From Spizellomyces punctatus DAOM BR117 (Eukaryota; Chytridiomycota; Chytridiomycetes; Spizellomycetales; Spizellomycetaceae), in assembly GCF_000182565.1 (NCBI RefSeq), contig NW_015971546.1, forward strand, positions 124,001 to 188,000: a stretch of 64,000 nt of DNA, in the 5' to 3' direction. A model generated the notes under the pieces. That model did no database searches and was not told the DNA's origin. It saw nothing but the letters and a program-made list of their open reading frames with translations. The translations under genes and the position numbers were made by a program. Each line of letters starts with the position of its first letter. Within the stretch, counting starts at the first letter, position 1. This document shows, one piece after another, positions 10,188-22,580 of this stretch.

Positions 10188-12526
10188 TCACAACTTCGCC
10201 TTAACCTTGTCATCCACCTTAAATAACGCCTCAATCTCCTTCAAAACCGCCTCATCCTCAATGGTGGCAGGCACTTCATACTTCTGACCATTGGCGATTG
10301 CCCGTAGTGTTCGACGAAGAACTTTGCCGGATCGGGTCTTTGGCAAACGCTGGACAATAAAGCATTTGTCGAAACAGGCAATCGCACCAATCTGAGAGCG
10401 AATGGCGCGCGTGAGATCAGAAAGTATGGCGGCGTGGGTGGATGTTGTGCCGTTTTTGAGGACGATAAACTGCGAAGGCAAGTTGGTCAATTCTTTGTCA
10501 TCATGTAGCATACCTATGAAGTATACTCACCCCAAGAGGCTTTTCGCCCTTGAGCGCATCTTGAGCACCAATAACTGCGCACTCTGCGACATCCTTGTGG
10601 CCAGCTACAATCTCTTCCATAGCACCCGTGCTCAAGCGATGTCCCGCAGTGTTGATGATATCGTCGGTGCGGCTCATGATACTTACATAGCCGTCCTCGT
10701 CAATTAACCCGGCATCAGCTGTGTCGTAATAACCAGGGAATTTCTTGAAATAGCTCTTTACATAGCCATTGTGGTTCTTCCACAAAGTTGGGAAAGTACC
10801 GGGGGGAAGAGGGAGCTTGACAGCGAGAGTACCAAGCTGCCCAGGTTTGGCTTCGACGTATTCGGTGTGGTGGTCGTCGTCTTCGCGAACAACACCGCCA
10901 GCAGAGACAAGCACCCGAACGTCGTACCCAGGAATCGGAGGTCCGGCAGCGCCAATCTTTGTTGTGGAAGACAAGTCAGGGGAAGTCATTTCGCAAGCAA
11001 CGGTCATTGGCCATCCAGTCTCAGTTTGCCACCAGTTGTCCCGAATAGGTATGTTGAGCATGCGTTGGTATGTAGCGACCGTGTCGGGGTCCGATCGCTC
11101 GCCGACCAAGAACAAATTCTTGAGGCTACTGATGTCGTACTTTTTGATAAGCTTGCCCGTTGGGTCTTCCCTCTTGATTGCACGAATAGCCGTTGGTGCT
11201 GTAAATAGAGACTTTGCGCCGTACTCTTCAACAACTCTCCAAAAGGCACCAGCATCGGGAGTGCCAACCGGCTTGCCTTCGTATACTACGGTGGTGCATC
11301 CTCGGATGAGAGGACCGTAAACGATGAAACTGTGGCCTACAACCCAGCCCACATCGGAAGCCGAAAAGAAGACATCGCCAGCATTCAGCCCGACAATGTG
11401 CTTCATTGTCCAGTTAATGGCCACAGCATGCCCGCCATTGTCGCGAATAACTCCTTTGGGAACACCCGTACTGCCAGAGGTATAGAGAAGATATAGGGGG
11501 TCAAGAGCACTGACGATGGTGCAATCTGCTTTTGCACCGCGGGATTCTGCCGCCGCCACTTGCGCATGCCAGTCGAGCTCACCAGCTGCGGCGTTAATCG
11601 ACTCTGGCGCTTGGGCTCTCTGTAAGATGATGCGCGTCTTTGGCTTGTGCTTGCATAGATCAATCGCGGCCTGCAGCATGGGCTTGTACTTGATAATCTT
11701 GTTGGGTTCAATTCCGCATGTCGCAGTGAGAATGATATTTGGTTTGCAATCGTCAATACGCTTTGCCCTGTGCGCCACGAACGTTTAAGTATGCGTAATC
11801 GCTCAATATAATTGCAAGTTGCGTGACCCAGACTTACAATTCCTTTGGCGCAAATCCACCAAATACAACGCTATGAATAGCACCAAGACGTGCGCATGCC
11901 AGCATGGCTACTAGTGCTTCGGGGACCATGGGCTGGGGAAGACGGCAATGTCAGCGCACAGTTTCAAAGTGTATTTTAGTTCAGAAACACTCACCATGTA
12001 AACGATAACGGTATCACCCTTTTTCACACCATGATCTTGGAGAACGGCGGCAAATGTCGCTACCTTGTGCAAGAGCTGCTCATAACTGATGCGCTCTTTG
12101 CGATTAGTCACTGGGGAATCGTAAATGATGGCGGATCGACTGCCATTTCCAGCAAGAACATGGCGATCGAGGGCATTAAAGCACGTGTTGAGCTGAGACG
12201 CAAGCGAAGATTGTATAAACAAAAGAGTTGGATCGTGATTATTATTGGCATGATGTGTACATACCTCTCCGGTGGGGAACCATCTGTATCCTGGCTCACC
12301 ATACTTTTCTACATTTGTGTTCAAGAACCTTGTCGCACTTGTTATGCCATGTGATCTCATCTGCAGCGCGCGCCCAAAATCCGATCGGATCTTGCAAAGA
12401 CTCGCGATGCAATTGTTCCTGGTAGGGCGCTAGGCTGTTTCTAGCGGCTGCCGTGTGAGGCATTTGTTGAATGTTGCGGGATGACTTTTGCGTGGGGGTA
12501 ATGTGGGTAGTAGCGTGGTTCTGCAT
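10188..12526 (-). CDS. Acyl-CoA (propionyl/acetyl-CoA) synthetase, ACSS3/PrpE type, with PTS1 AKL and an apparent frameshift
   Basis: This adenylate-forming enzyme activates a short-chain acid, probably propionate or acetate, to its CoA ester. Exons are 12526-12265, 12192-11995, 11932-11838, 11767-10531 and 10469-10188. The AMP-binding signature is [18 protein letters not shown], followed by [18 protein letters not shown], characteristic of the PrpE/ACSS3 branch rather than classic acetyl-CoA synthetase. The aminoacyl motif [10 protein letters not shown] and the catalytic lysine in [15 protein letters not shown] are intact. The protein ends VKAKL; AKL is a canonical type 1 peroxisomal signal. 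Exon lengths sum to 2074 nt, one more than a multiple of three. The clash falls in exon 1, where the family-like [14 protein letters not shown] is in one frame and [20 protein letters not shown] in another, between about 12290 and 12345. Either an assembly insertion or a real break explains this. An upstream in-frame ATG at 12679 would precede the likely transcription start. Confidence 0.88.
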
Positions 12527-12693
12527 GATTTGGCGCTTATGTCGTAAAATGGACGAGCAAATGTCAGAAAACAAGGGTGCGTGAAGGTAAACAGGGCGAG
12601 ATACGGGCAAGGATAGCAGCACGATGGACGTGGGAAAAATATTAAAGACGAAAAGGCGACGAGGACGACGGGGGAACATCCAAAGAAGCAGCC

Positions 12694-12699
12694 TTTATA
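12694..12699 (-). promoter_or_regulatory. TATA box candidate for the acyl-CoA synthetase gene
   Basis: The minus strand reads TATAAA here, about 170 nt upstream of the ATG at 12526. A start site 25-35 nt downstream would fall near 12665. That makes the more distal ATG at 12679 unlikely to be translated and supports 12526 or the next ATG at 12463. Confidence 0.4.
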
Positions 12700-13976
12700 A
12701 ATTCCTTTGCAAGTAACACTCAGCATATCCGCCCAGAGGCAAAGCCAGCCGCCCACCACGTCGATCTTGTGTCACAATAATGTAATCAGACTCTGCAATA
12801 TGACTATAATAGGAAGGTGAATCATCCCTGTATAACATGAGACACGTGAGGTGGACAGGTGTGAAAAGCGTCATTGTTGTGGGAGGCAACATGAGATGGA
12901 GTTGTGACACTTTTTATTCACGAAGCATAAGGTTAACGGTTTAAAACGATATTTTTAAAACAAAGCAAACCATTGATAGGAACCATGGTGTGGATATGGA
13001 AAGGTTATTCTTGTTGCAAGTAACCCCATGGTATCCCATGAGCGGTCATTGGAATCATACGCAGTCATACATTGTTGATTATTGGGCAAAATGTCTCGCA
13101 GGTCACCGTCAGAACTGAGAGCACAGGAAAGACACTCTTCTGCCACCACACAGCAAAACAAATATCACACAAAAGTAATAGTCAAGCAGGGCCAGTGGCT
13201 AATTACCTTTTATCTGTTATCATAAACGGGATACGTATCGAGTGTACGATGGCATATTGCTTCCTGATTTTCCTCTCTGAAAAGACCTTTTAAATTGATC
13301 ATTTCCAATGTCTTTACAAGCCCTTGGCAAAATCCTCTAATAACTCAGTTTTGTGCGAGCGTGGCAGTCTGCACAAGCCATTGTCCTTCTGTACTGTTTT
13401 CTCAAGTTGACTCTGTAACGATTCCCTTTCGATGGAAGCAACAGAGTATCTTTAATATCATTGTCTTGGGTTTCTGCGTGTAATGCGAGGAGAAGCAATG
13501 GAAATAGTGGCTGCCAGCTTGAATGCACACTCCGCGGCATTACATAATCATCATTAATCCACAGTAGAATGTAATTCACGTGAGTGGCTCGAGTGTGTAG
13601 GCGGTTCGACGGCGTGCGGACAGCTGAGTTGGGTTCAAACATCCTGGGCCAACACAACAGGACGAGCGGTCATTTGCAGCAAGCGATTCGAAAACGACAA
13701 CAGTCGGCAGCAAAACTTACGTGCGGCTGTCAATTGTGAACGCAGCAGTATAGAAGGGCCCACGTACGGTCCTCCTGTCACGCACAAATACTCTGACACA
13801 TTGGGTGACTGCACGTATCCTGTTACACTTGTCGGTGGTGCTGTCGCCGCACGCATTCTTTTCAATACTCCAAGCATACAGAGCAATTAGAACTTGGACG
13901 ATTTTTCAATACTGAAAGACACTCGTATCCTGTCGCAACGGCGACGTCATCCGAATGTCCACAGCACCGACGGGTA
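12700..13976. other. Intergenic, divergent promoter region
   Basis: About 1.3 kb lies between the acyl-CoA synthetase gene (minus) and the Arf GEF gene (plus). The short frames on both strands resemble no family. No RNA gene or repeat is apparent. Confidence 0.55.
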
Positions 13977-16900
13977 ATGACTTCAAGCAATCTGGATGAC
14001 GCGGTGTATGCGAGCAACGTCACAGATAAACGCTCGCTGCCCCAAAGCTCACAAGAATCAAAAGAAACCGAAAACCCTGCTCAACATTTGGGCCCATCAA
14101 GAAGAGCAAAACCTAGAAAGTTCGGGTATTTGACGCTGGACGTCGGTACACCTCTTTGGGACGCCTTGCCACCTTCATTACTCGCTCGATTAGATGCACA
14201 GATGACGGAGGATGGCACAGACCACGATGAGATCAGACCGCTCTCTTTGGCTGAAAAACAAAAGTCTGCAGAATTCCGGGCAAGGTCCATTTCGACACCG
14301 GATTTGGTGGGAACAAGGCCAGGGCCAGCCAGAGATAGAGCAGCAAGTCATGGGATGAGCGGGGGAATGTCTCAGGTCCGTACTGGTGCAGGTTCTGGAG
14401 TTAATAGACGACTGAGGTCAAGGTCAGCTCCATCAACCAACGTCCTGGATGTCATGGCCGCAGCCCGCGAGGGCGCGTCGACATTACATGAAAGACAAGC
14501 ACATGATGCAAACGGGGGCCTAACTACTACCTATTCACCGCAACTACCCTCACTGCCCGTATCTATTACGTCGCAAAGCGTTCCAGTGCCTAGTTCCCTT
14601 CCATCACCACCTGCCGCTGGTAATCCACCATCAGAGCCCTCCACGATCGTAACAGCCCAAGATTTGCCCGCACCCACTACTGATCCAGTATCGCTTCCCA
14701 AATCACCTCGACCTGAACCCCCATCCATTGATACCAAGCTTGCCGTCACCGCTCCGTCAGCAATGCCGTTATCAGCTGATGCTCAAGTCCGAGCAGAAAA
14801 ATCATGGGACTTGGATATACCAACGGTTCAACAGCAGATCATGTCACGTCCAAGTTTCAATTTGCAAAGAGATACACCAAGTATGGGACGACCTGCAATG
14901 GATCACGGTCATTTGACAGATGACGAGGAGTATTACGAAAAGCCAGGAAAACAGTCTTTTTGGGCCGGATTTCGGGTGAGTTTACTGTTTGATTAGCAAC
15001 TCTTCTTGATCACGTTTTGGCGCATAAGCAGTGGTTAAAGTGGTTTAATGGATGCAGCGATCGTTCAGCGCAAATCTTGCAAAGCTACGAAATTCAAAAA
15101 GTGGCGTGGAATTTCCACAGCATCCACCTGCTGGTTCGGTCGGATCGGATTATCATTCAGGCCAAGGGGACCCGTCTGGCCAGGGTCCTGGCCTTCCCGG
15201 AAAACATGAGGTATGGTAGCTTTTCTAATTCACCAGTGATAGCCATACGTCTTAGATTCTTGGCACGCCTAGGGTATTAGCAGGTCAATATCGGACAATA
15301 GCATGCCGAGATATTCTCCATCAAAACCCCTTCCAGAACTTCCAAGTGTACCGGAACAGCCTAATTCTGTTACTCACGCACGAACATCACACAAGCCAAA
15401 CTCACCATCTTCTCATGGCCATTCGTCGAATGGCTTACCCCAAGCACAACCTATCAAATCATTAGAGTATCGGCGCGGGCGCTCAAACTCAGCAGCAGCA
15501 GCATTACCCCCTTCACCGTATGCGGAGGCCATTGCAGGTCATTCCTCATCTCATCCTGCACGAGTATATCCAATACAAATGACTGGCGGCGACGATGCTG
15601 AGCAAATTGCTCTGCTTATTCGCAAGCACAAGGAAGCCAATGTAGATAGACTGACTGGGTCAATGTCAATACCACGACGAAGTAGTTCGTATGTTCCCAA
15701 GGGAACTATGGAGGGGAAGGCAGGAACTTCCTCATCATCATCAACTGGGGAGATGGGGGTTTCAAATGACGCTTCTCGGCGAACTAGAGTCGATTCGAGT
15801 GAGGAGGAAAAGGCGGGAGGATCCGCTGTATCGAAACAGTCGAAGAAGAGTTCTCGTGAAAGACAAAAGTCAACCATGGGGGAGCAAGACGCTTCATACG
15901 GGACAGAAGCTCTGAGCCAGGAGGTTGAACCATTATCGTCACCCGATGTGGTAGTTACACACTATGATGGTGAGCCGTCACTGATGATGCCGAGCGAAGG
16001 CTTGACGAACGCAGGGGAGAAGTCGCTCGAATACCCATCGCCGGCGCAGCTGACCGACACATCCCTAGTCGATAGCCCAAGAACGCATGTTTCAACAGAT
16101 TCGTCGCCTTCAAAACGATATCGTGACATGGACCCAGAACTCGTCGGCAGACTACTCTTTGAGGATGCTTTGCCGGAGATACCATTGGAGAAGGTGTCGG
16201 AGATTATAGGAAAACCGTAAGTTTCATTACAGTCTCTATCTGCGATGCTTTTAACAACCAATTCAATCGCATATCAGGGATGACTATCACAAAGCGGCAT
16301 TGCAAAGTTTCATCCAATGCTTTGACTTTACTGATCAGGATGTGGATGAGGGCTTCCGGTTAGTAGCTCGATAATTGCGGTATTCTGGGAAACTGTGCTG
16401 AAATTTGGAGTATGCTCGTCAATTATAGGGCTTTTGCAAACCACTTGTTTGTCACGGGAGAGAGCCAAGTTATCAACCGGATTCTTACCGCGTACGCGCA
16501 GCGATACTGGACATGTAATCCGCGACTTCATTCACTTTACCCTAACTATGGTACGTGGACTTCGCCTCCGCAGATGATCCATGTTGGCAATGTTGGCAAT
16601 ATTCTGACAGACCACAAATCCAGCACTGGTGGATAGCATAATGGCATCTCTAATGATGCTCAATACCGATCTTCATCGTGCCAACATTGGAGCTCGTAGT
16701 AGTCAGAAGATTACAAAGAAGCAATGGGTGAATATGGTCTTGGAAGGCCTGACTGCTCAGGTCAAGGAACATGGTGCGATGAATGGCGAGGAAGGACGAG
16801 ATGCTCTGAAAAAGTGGACGAAGGCAATGGATGTGCATCTTCGGGTATGATACTTGAAACAAGATCACTTTGGATGGCCCGTAACCACATATATTGATTT

Positions 16901-19293
16901 TCGTTTCTTGTAGCGGATTTATGATCGAACCGCGAAACAGCCATTACCACAGCGAGAGATACCAAAACCTGCCAGTGACATTTCACCCGTAGATCATCTC
17001 GACAGCGCTCTTTCTTCGCCAGAGGGCACCCCGACATCCCCCACGTCCCCTATCTTATCCCGATTACGGCGTGATGAGTCTTCTCTATCTCTGGCATCAA
17101 CCATGTCCACAGGCACAATGTTTTCCGTCTCAGAAAAACGAAAGGGAACGATCAGCTCATTTATGCTGAGGAGGAAAGGGGATCGAGGTGATATCCGACA
17201 CGTCTTTTCAAATGACAGCATAGGCCCGCAACAACCTCTTGCGCTTAGTTTGGATTCCCAGCTGAATCTTGCAGCTGGGGTTTCCGGGTCAACACCTCCA
17301 TCCTTGGGCAGGCACTCGACCACAGGCGCAATGTCTCAACCACGGAGCAGCTCTAGCAGCTGGGGAGCTGGCAGTCCGTCCCCAGCACGCTCCTCACCTG
17401 TAACGGATATTCAGTTAGAAGGGCAACTGATACGAAAGCACCTAAAGGAAAGGGATGAGGTGAAAGCCAAGCACCGGAAATGGATCAAATTGCATTGCGT
17501 GTTGCAGCTTGATGTCCAAGCGGGCACACTCGAGCTTTGCATGTATAAATTGGAAAGAAACACGGAGAAAGACAATGCCGGGTTTGTGGCCGGAGGTATG
17601 GAAGGGGAGTCGTTGCCGTTAAGAAGGGTCGCGACTGGGGACAGTACGGGGCCCAATACGTGGCTTGGCTCAGGTGGGGAACGGATCAGAGTCAGTTCGG
17701 ATAGTGCTATTCGAGGGGTGGTGAGTTTTTGGCCGTGCCTGTTACCGTGCTGAAAGTTATCAGTCGTGAAGAGAGTGTTAAATTTGTTGTCTTTGTCACA
17801 GCCTCGTCTCGCATCACAGCCACCACAGACGTTTAATTTGCTGCACTCGCTGGCAACTCCGCTTCCACCCCCTGGCTATTCTCAACAGCGACCGCATGTG
17901 TTTACTCTACGGTTGTTTGATGGCCAGATCTATCTTTTCCACGGTTTCAATGCTGAGGTCGTCCGAGAGTGGGTAAAGACCATTAATTTCTGGGCCGCAA
18001 GGAAAAGTAAGGAGCCTTTCCCAGGTAGCGGCGGAAATACAGAGTATGGGTGGGGGCCCATTGTATGGGAACGTGCTCAGCAACGACAGCAGGAACAGGA
18101 ATTGGAACATAGGGAGAGTGGAGAACGGAGCAGCGGGGAGGGAGTCTCTCCGTCCAGTCTCAGTCCACAGGTGGCTAGCCACAAGTATGCGTCCAGTATG
18201 AGGAGCTTCACGAGTGGGGGGAGCACGGAGAGTGGACGGAGTGTGGCAACCGTTCCAGGTGTAAGTGGATTCCATGGCGACGAACCGGTGACTACAGGGC
18301 GACGTCACAATCGGAGGGGAAGTAGAGACATTGATAGAAAGATGAAAAAGATGAAAATCAGTGAGTGGATGCCGCCCGTGCCGTTGGGTAAGGTCATGAG
18401 CACGGCAACTGAGGTGAGTGCTTAGTGTTCGCACTCGTGGTCGAAAGGGGTGGCCTGACCGGCTCTTTTTGGTGTATTCGTTCTGCAGGAAGCTCAGCTG
18501 GAAGTGTGGAGACGACAGCAGGACATTGTATCTCGGGATCTTGAAGAGCATTCTAGCTATCGGGATCCAATGGAAAAAATGGTATGTCTAGTGCCATATT
18601 TTTGGAATTGGTGGCTTGAACTTGCTTGACATTCTTGCCCGACAGTATGCTGGATATCCTGCTCTCAGACAGAAAGCCACAGCGAACTGGATGCGAAAAC
18701 AGCGTTGGTTGATGCGTGAATACGAAAAGTACGGAACCTACGCGCAAATGTTGCGGGATTGTGTTGATGAGCGAAGTGCGATGAACGTCTCGGCAGCCGC
18801 CGCTGTCAGTTCGTCGTCGGCTTCCCCTGTCCATGATCTCCCTGTTACTCCTGCTCAACCGTCCAGACGGCGGGCGAGTGTAGGGTCTACATCTTCAGAA
18901 TCTAGGAAAGCACGCGGTGCCGCATCTCCAAATGAAGCGCCTCAACCTAATTTAAGCGAAACTCGAGGCAAAGCAGGAAGTTTGGACATTATCCGCGAGG
19001 TGGGCGGTGACGATGGCGGCGTGTCGACAGAAACAAAGCCCCGCCCGAGAAGACACAGTTTGGGACGATTATTGGACTTTACGCCGCCCCTGATTTCACC
19101 GCGTGCATCAAGCGGCAGTGGTGGGGCAGACGACAGTGCCAGAGCCCAAGTGGAAATTGAATCAGAGAATGACGCGAGCCTTCCTCTGTCTCCGATTGGA
19201 GAAACTCGCGACACGTTATGGAGCAATGATTTTTCTAGGCAGAGTGAGGAGAGTTGGAGGACTGCGTTGACTGGGGCGGACAGTGAGGACTAG
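13977..19293 (+). CDS. Sec7-PH domain Arf guanine-nucleotide exchange factor (Syt1/EFA6-like)
   Basis: It should load GTP onto Arf GTPases at membranes. Ten exons (13977-14975, 15058-15210, 15273-16216, 16278-16358, 16429-16550, 16624-16844, 16914-17720, 17802-18413, 18489-18581, 18646-19293) total 4680 nt, 1559 residues. Residues 1 to about 650 are disordered, rich in Ser and Pro. The Sec7 domain (about 660-840) carries the catalytic glutamate in VTGESQVINRILTAYAQRY and the second motif SLMMLNTDLHRANIG. A PH domain follows at about 1000-1180, starting near EGQLIRKHLK, with FTLRLFDGQIYLFHGFN and ending in the helix VREWVKTINFWAARK. A helical segment (QLEVWRRQQDIVSRDLEEH) and a disordered Ser-rich tail complete it. 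The architecture matches fungal Syt1/Yel1-like and metazoan EFA6/PSD exchange factors. The exon 3 acceptor at 15272 is the only nearby AG that keeps the frame open. An Arf GAP gene follows on the same strand. Confidence 0.92.
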
Positions 19294-19699
19294 ACCTTTT
19301 TTTTGGAACAATGATTTTTGGGTTTAGTTGGCGAGCTTCAAGGTCACATGTGTATAATTCTTAGATTTTCCAATGACAGTTTTCTATTTGTTTGGCATTT
19401 GGTGGATGAAAGTGGATACTAAAGCTTTGCCTACATCATGCATTGTTGGGAGACTGTAGCGTCTGTTGAAGAAAATACCACCAGAGGATCTGGAGCAAAT
19501 GATGAATGGTGATCCACGTGACTGTAGGGCAAGCGATGACGCCCCCCCAAGCAAGCCGCTGAGTTGCAACGCCAGCATCCTCGCCATCTTGTCCATAGAC
19601 AGGCTCACTAGACGCCTTCCTTTTCAGCTTGAGGCCGTCTCGGGCAGCGAACCAGCACCTGTTGGTGTTTGTCTTGATCGTTGTGCGTAGTCCTTCAAG
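19294..19699. other. Short intergenic between Arf GEF and Arf GAP genes
   Basis: About 400 bases hold the 3' end of the Arf GEF gene and the promoter of the Arf GAP gene. I see no further gene. Confidence 0.6.
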
Positions 19700-20939
19700 A
19701 TGTCAACCAGGACGGAGCGCATGTCCGATAAGGCTCAAAACGAGCGGAATGCCAAGCTTCTCAAAGAATTGATGGCTCGAGCAGACAATCGTCGCTGTGC
19801 AGACTGCCGTAAAAAGGATCCTCGATGGGCTTCGTGGAATTTGGGCGTGTTCGTTTGCATTAGATGTAGCGGGCACCATAGGTCCTTGGGAACGCACATC
19901 TCTAAAGGTAAGTTGCTTATCTGGGCGGATTCCACTTGGAGAAAGGATGGCAGCAGAGGCTAAACACCATTCGTTATGTTTTAGTTAAATCTGCGGATCT
20001 TGATTCTTGGACGGAAGAGCAGGTTCTCAATATGGCCAAGTGGGGTAATGCTAAAGCAAAGTAAGCAAGCACGGGCTGTGGACTGTACATTTCACGTATC
20101 TGATGGTACTCACAATGCTCTTTGGAAATAGTCAATATTGGGAACATGATTTGCCTTCAAACTTTACGCCTCCCGAAAGCAACATTGATCATTTCATTCG
20201 GTCAAAGTATGAAAGAAAGCAATATGCTATGAAGGGACCGGTTCCGGACCCGGAGACGTTGAAGCTTCCGGATGGCGTTTCTACCACCCCTGCTAGTGCA
20301 GCTACACAGCCCAAACCAGTCGCTGTTTCCGCCGCTCCAGCCGCTCAAGCTCAGTTTGCAAATTTTGCAGCTGCCCCGGCTGCCCCAGCTGCCTCGACAC
20401 CGGCCCCATCTGCTGCACAACAGTTGTTTGATGCTTTCCAGTCACCACCACCACAGCAGCAACCGCAGGCTCAACAGCAACCGTCTCAAGGAGATTTGAA
20501 GAACTCTATTCTCTCACTGTACGGTAATGCTGGATCGTCGGCACCAAGTAACCCTGCGAACATCTCAGCGGTTCCCGGATTTGGTAATTTCGGTGCATTT
20601 CCACCACAACCCCAGCCAGGAGGATTCGGTGCGTTGACATCACCACAACCGGTATCCAACACTTTTGCTGGCTTTCCGCCCTCCAATACTGGTTTAATGT
20701 CACCAGCTTTTGCAAGCGGCTTCACCAGTGCACCAGTTCCGTCTCAGTCGCCACCTCAGAATCAACCCCTTGGTGCCCAATTTTTTGGGGCTAGTCCCGT
20801 ACAGAAACAGCCTAGTACCATGGGAGGGATACCGGATTTTGCGGGATTTAGCTCAGCAGCTGCTGGACAAGGAGCGCACAACCAAGGGCAAGCCAACCCT
20901 TTGGGGCCTACGTCCGACGATTGGGGCGCTTTCCAGTAG
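19700..20939 (+). CDS. AGE2: Arf GTPase-activating protein, AGE2/SMAP-like
   Basis: An Arf GAP that should end Arf signalling at trans-Golgi or endosomal membranes, probably with clathrin. Three exons, 19700-19907, 19985-20060 and 20132-20939, total 1092 nt, 363 residues. The zinc finger is C-x2-C-x16-C-x2-C (CADC to CIRC, residues about 33-56), directly followed by [16 protein letters not shown] with the arginine finger. [21 protein letters not shown] and YWEHDLP complete the GAP fold. From about residue 150 the tail is low-complexity, rich in Ala, Pro and Gln, with repeated G-F and N-P-like motifs and ending TSDDWGAFQ. Such acidic D-D-W-x-x-F tails are used by clathrin adaptor partners. Its immediate upstream neighbour is the antagonistic Arf GEF. 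The choice of AGE2 over other Arf GAPs rests on the domain order and length. Confidence 0.92.
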
Positions 20940-21190
20940 TATCTAGCGGCAGTTGTTGGGCTTTGGTGTTGTGACCAACGTTGATCTGTCATGCACAATA
21001 GATGACAGATACCGATTTGCGTGCAGTGTTGATACACTTGTCACTACTTTGCTTTGAGTAGCTCTTGCACCTACGGCCTGAACATTATCTACAACGTGAC
21101 TTTCACATTTCTATTAACTGTTAATAAACTCATTAAGTACTAATTAGAAACAAGAGCATGCAGTGAATGCATGTGATTAGGATGATGCTA

Positions 21191-22580
21191 TCAACAAATA
21201 ATGTTAATATAATCCGCTCGCTCGTCCCGAAGCCATTCCAGCCCAGGCTCGCGATGCTTAAGGTGGTTTGACGCTATTGTAGACAGGTAAGAGCTAGTCC
21301 AGATGCAGCATACAAGGTTATTCAGTTTACCTGGTTCTCCTGATTTCTCGCGACTCTGTTCGTCCTCGCTAACTCTTTGATCATTTGTGTCATCATCATC
21401 ACCGCACTCATGGGCAGCGCGAAGAACAAAGCAGGACGAGCAGGCGTGACAGCGAAGGTCGATTTCATGTACTTTTGTTCCATTAATTGTCAACGTTTTC
21501 ACTCCGCACACTATGAAAAGTAATGAGAAATTTGTGGTTGATCTTGGGGCGTTACTTATTCAACCCTCGGTGAATGCGCATACCTATCATGTCACAAGTA
21601 TTGTGCTGAGATAGCTGGGTATGACTTTTCTCAACGGTATCCAATGATGTATCTTCCCCAGCTGCTTTCTGATCTTTCGCTTCATCACTTGTCTCAACTT
21701 TGTCTTCGCTCTGCTCTGTCTCATTGGCGCCCCCAACGGCCGTAACCCAACCGCCACCATGTGCGTCCTTTAGAAACGATAGATTATGGGGATCAAACGA
21801 CCCACGAAACGACGTCCACCCGTTTTCACGCGCCATCTTTTCCCAGATGTTGCGGAGGGTTTTAACAGAGACTGGTGTTTCGGGTGTATCTTCAGTATGA
21901 CAACTTGAGTGCGTAGAAAAAGGTCGTAGATGTGGAGGTGCGGGAATAGCGAGATGGAGTGGAGTTGGAGGTTTGAGTTTGGGTGTTGCTGTAAAGGGCC
22001 GGCTGCGGTATGGTACGCTTGTCGGTGTTGGCGATGATGGAGTCGGTGAGGATGGCACTGTGGTATGTGCTTCAGAGGTCCGCAAGAAAGGATTGTTTGC
22101 TGCATCTCGTTGAGGAGAAGCGGGTACGACTTTCTCGGCACTAGGGGCCACGGGGTTTGAGATCGTTTTTGCCAGATCGGCATCTTCTTGCAAAGTGGCG
22201 ATAATCTCTGCCACCTTGCGTCGAGGTTGCTCGCTATTGGTTTCTGATTCTTTTGTTGTCGGTGAGACCGTTGCAGATGGTTTAGCAAATGTGTCGTTTG
22301 ACGTCGAATTGTTCTTCACAGTGCACTCTTCTGATTTCGGCACCTCTGCCCGGAGATTTACCCCAGGTAGACGCCCACCATCTTCACCAGGCGAAGCTTT
22401 CAAAGGGCTTTTAACGGGTGATGACGATGAGGACCAGTATAAAGGCCGATCGGGAGTCACTGGTCTAACGCCCGCATGCGTTTTGTCATCTGCGCTTAAG
22501 CGGGCAAATTTGGAGGCAAGCACCGAGACAGGCTGATAAACCTCTTCCTCTTCAATAGGCTCAATGGGAGCGCGCAACAT
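21191..22580 (-). CDS. Uncharacterised Ser/Pro-rich protein with a C-terminal Cys cluster
   Basis: I do not recognise the family. Three exons (22580-21584, 21510-21331, 21273-21191) sum to 1260 nt, 419 residues, with phases closing. The first 230 residues are low-complexity, with SP and TP sites and an acidic start (EPIEEEEVYQPV). A short more ordered stretch, LRNIWEKMARENGWTSFRG, lies near residue 255. After the first splice a cluster C-x4-C, then H, then RCHACSSCF appears; it resembles the first half of a LIM zinc finger, but the second half is not evident. An acidic stretch (CGDDDDTND) and a charged C-terminal helix follow. It could be a degenerate LIM protein or an unrelated zinc-binding adaptor. 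It converges with the Arf GAP gene. Confidence 0.6.

Noticed and set aside
12527-12679. N-terminal extension of the acyl-CoA synthetase as a mitochondrial presequence (FPRRPRRLFVF)
   Set aside because: The likely TATA box at 12694-12699 would place the transcript start downstream of this ATG, and the C-terminal AKL argues for peroxisomes.
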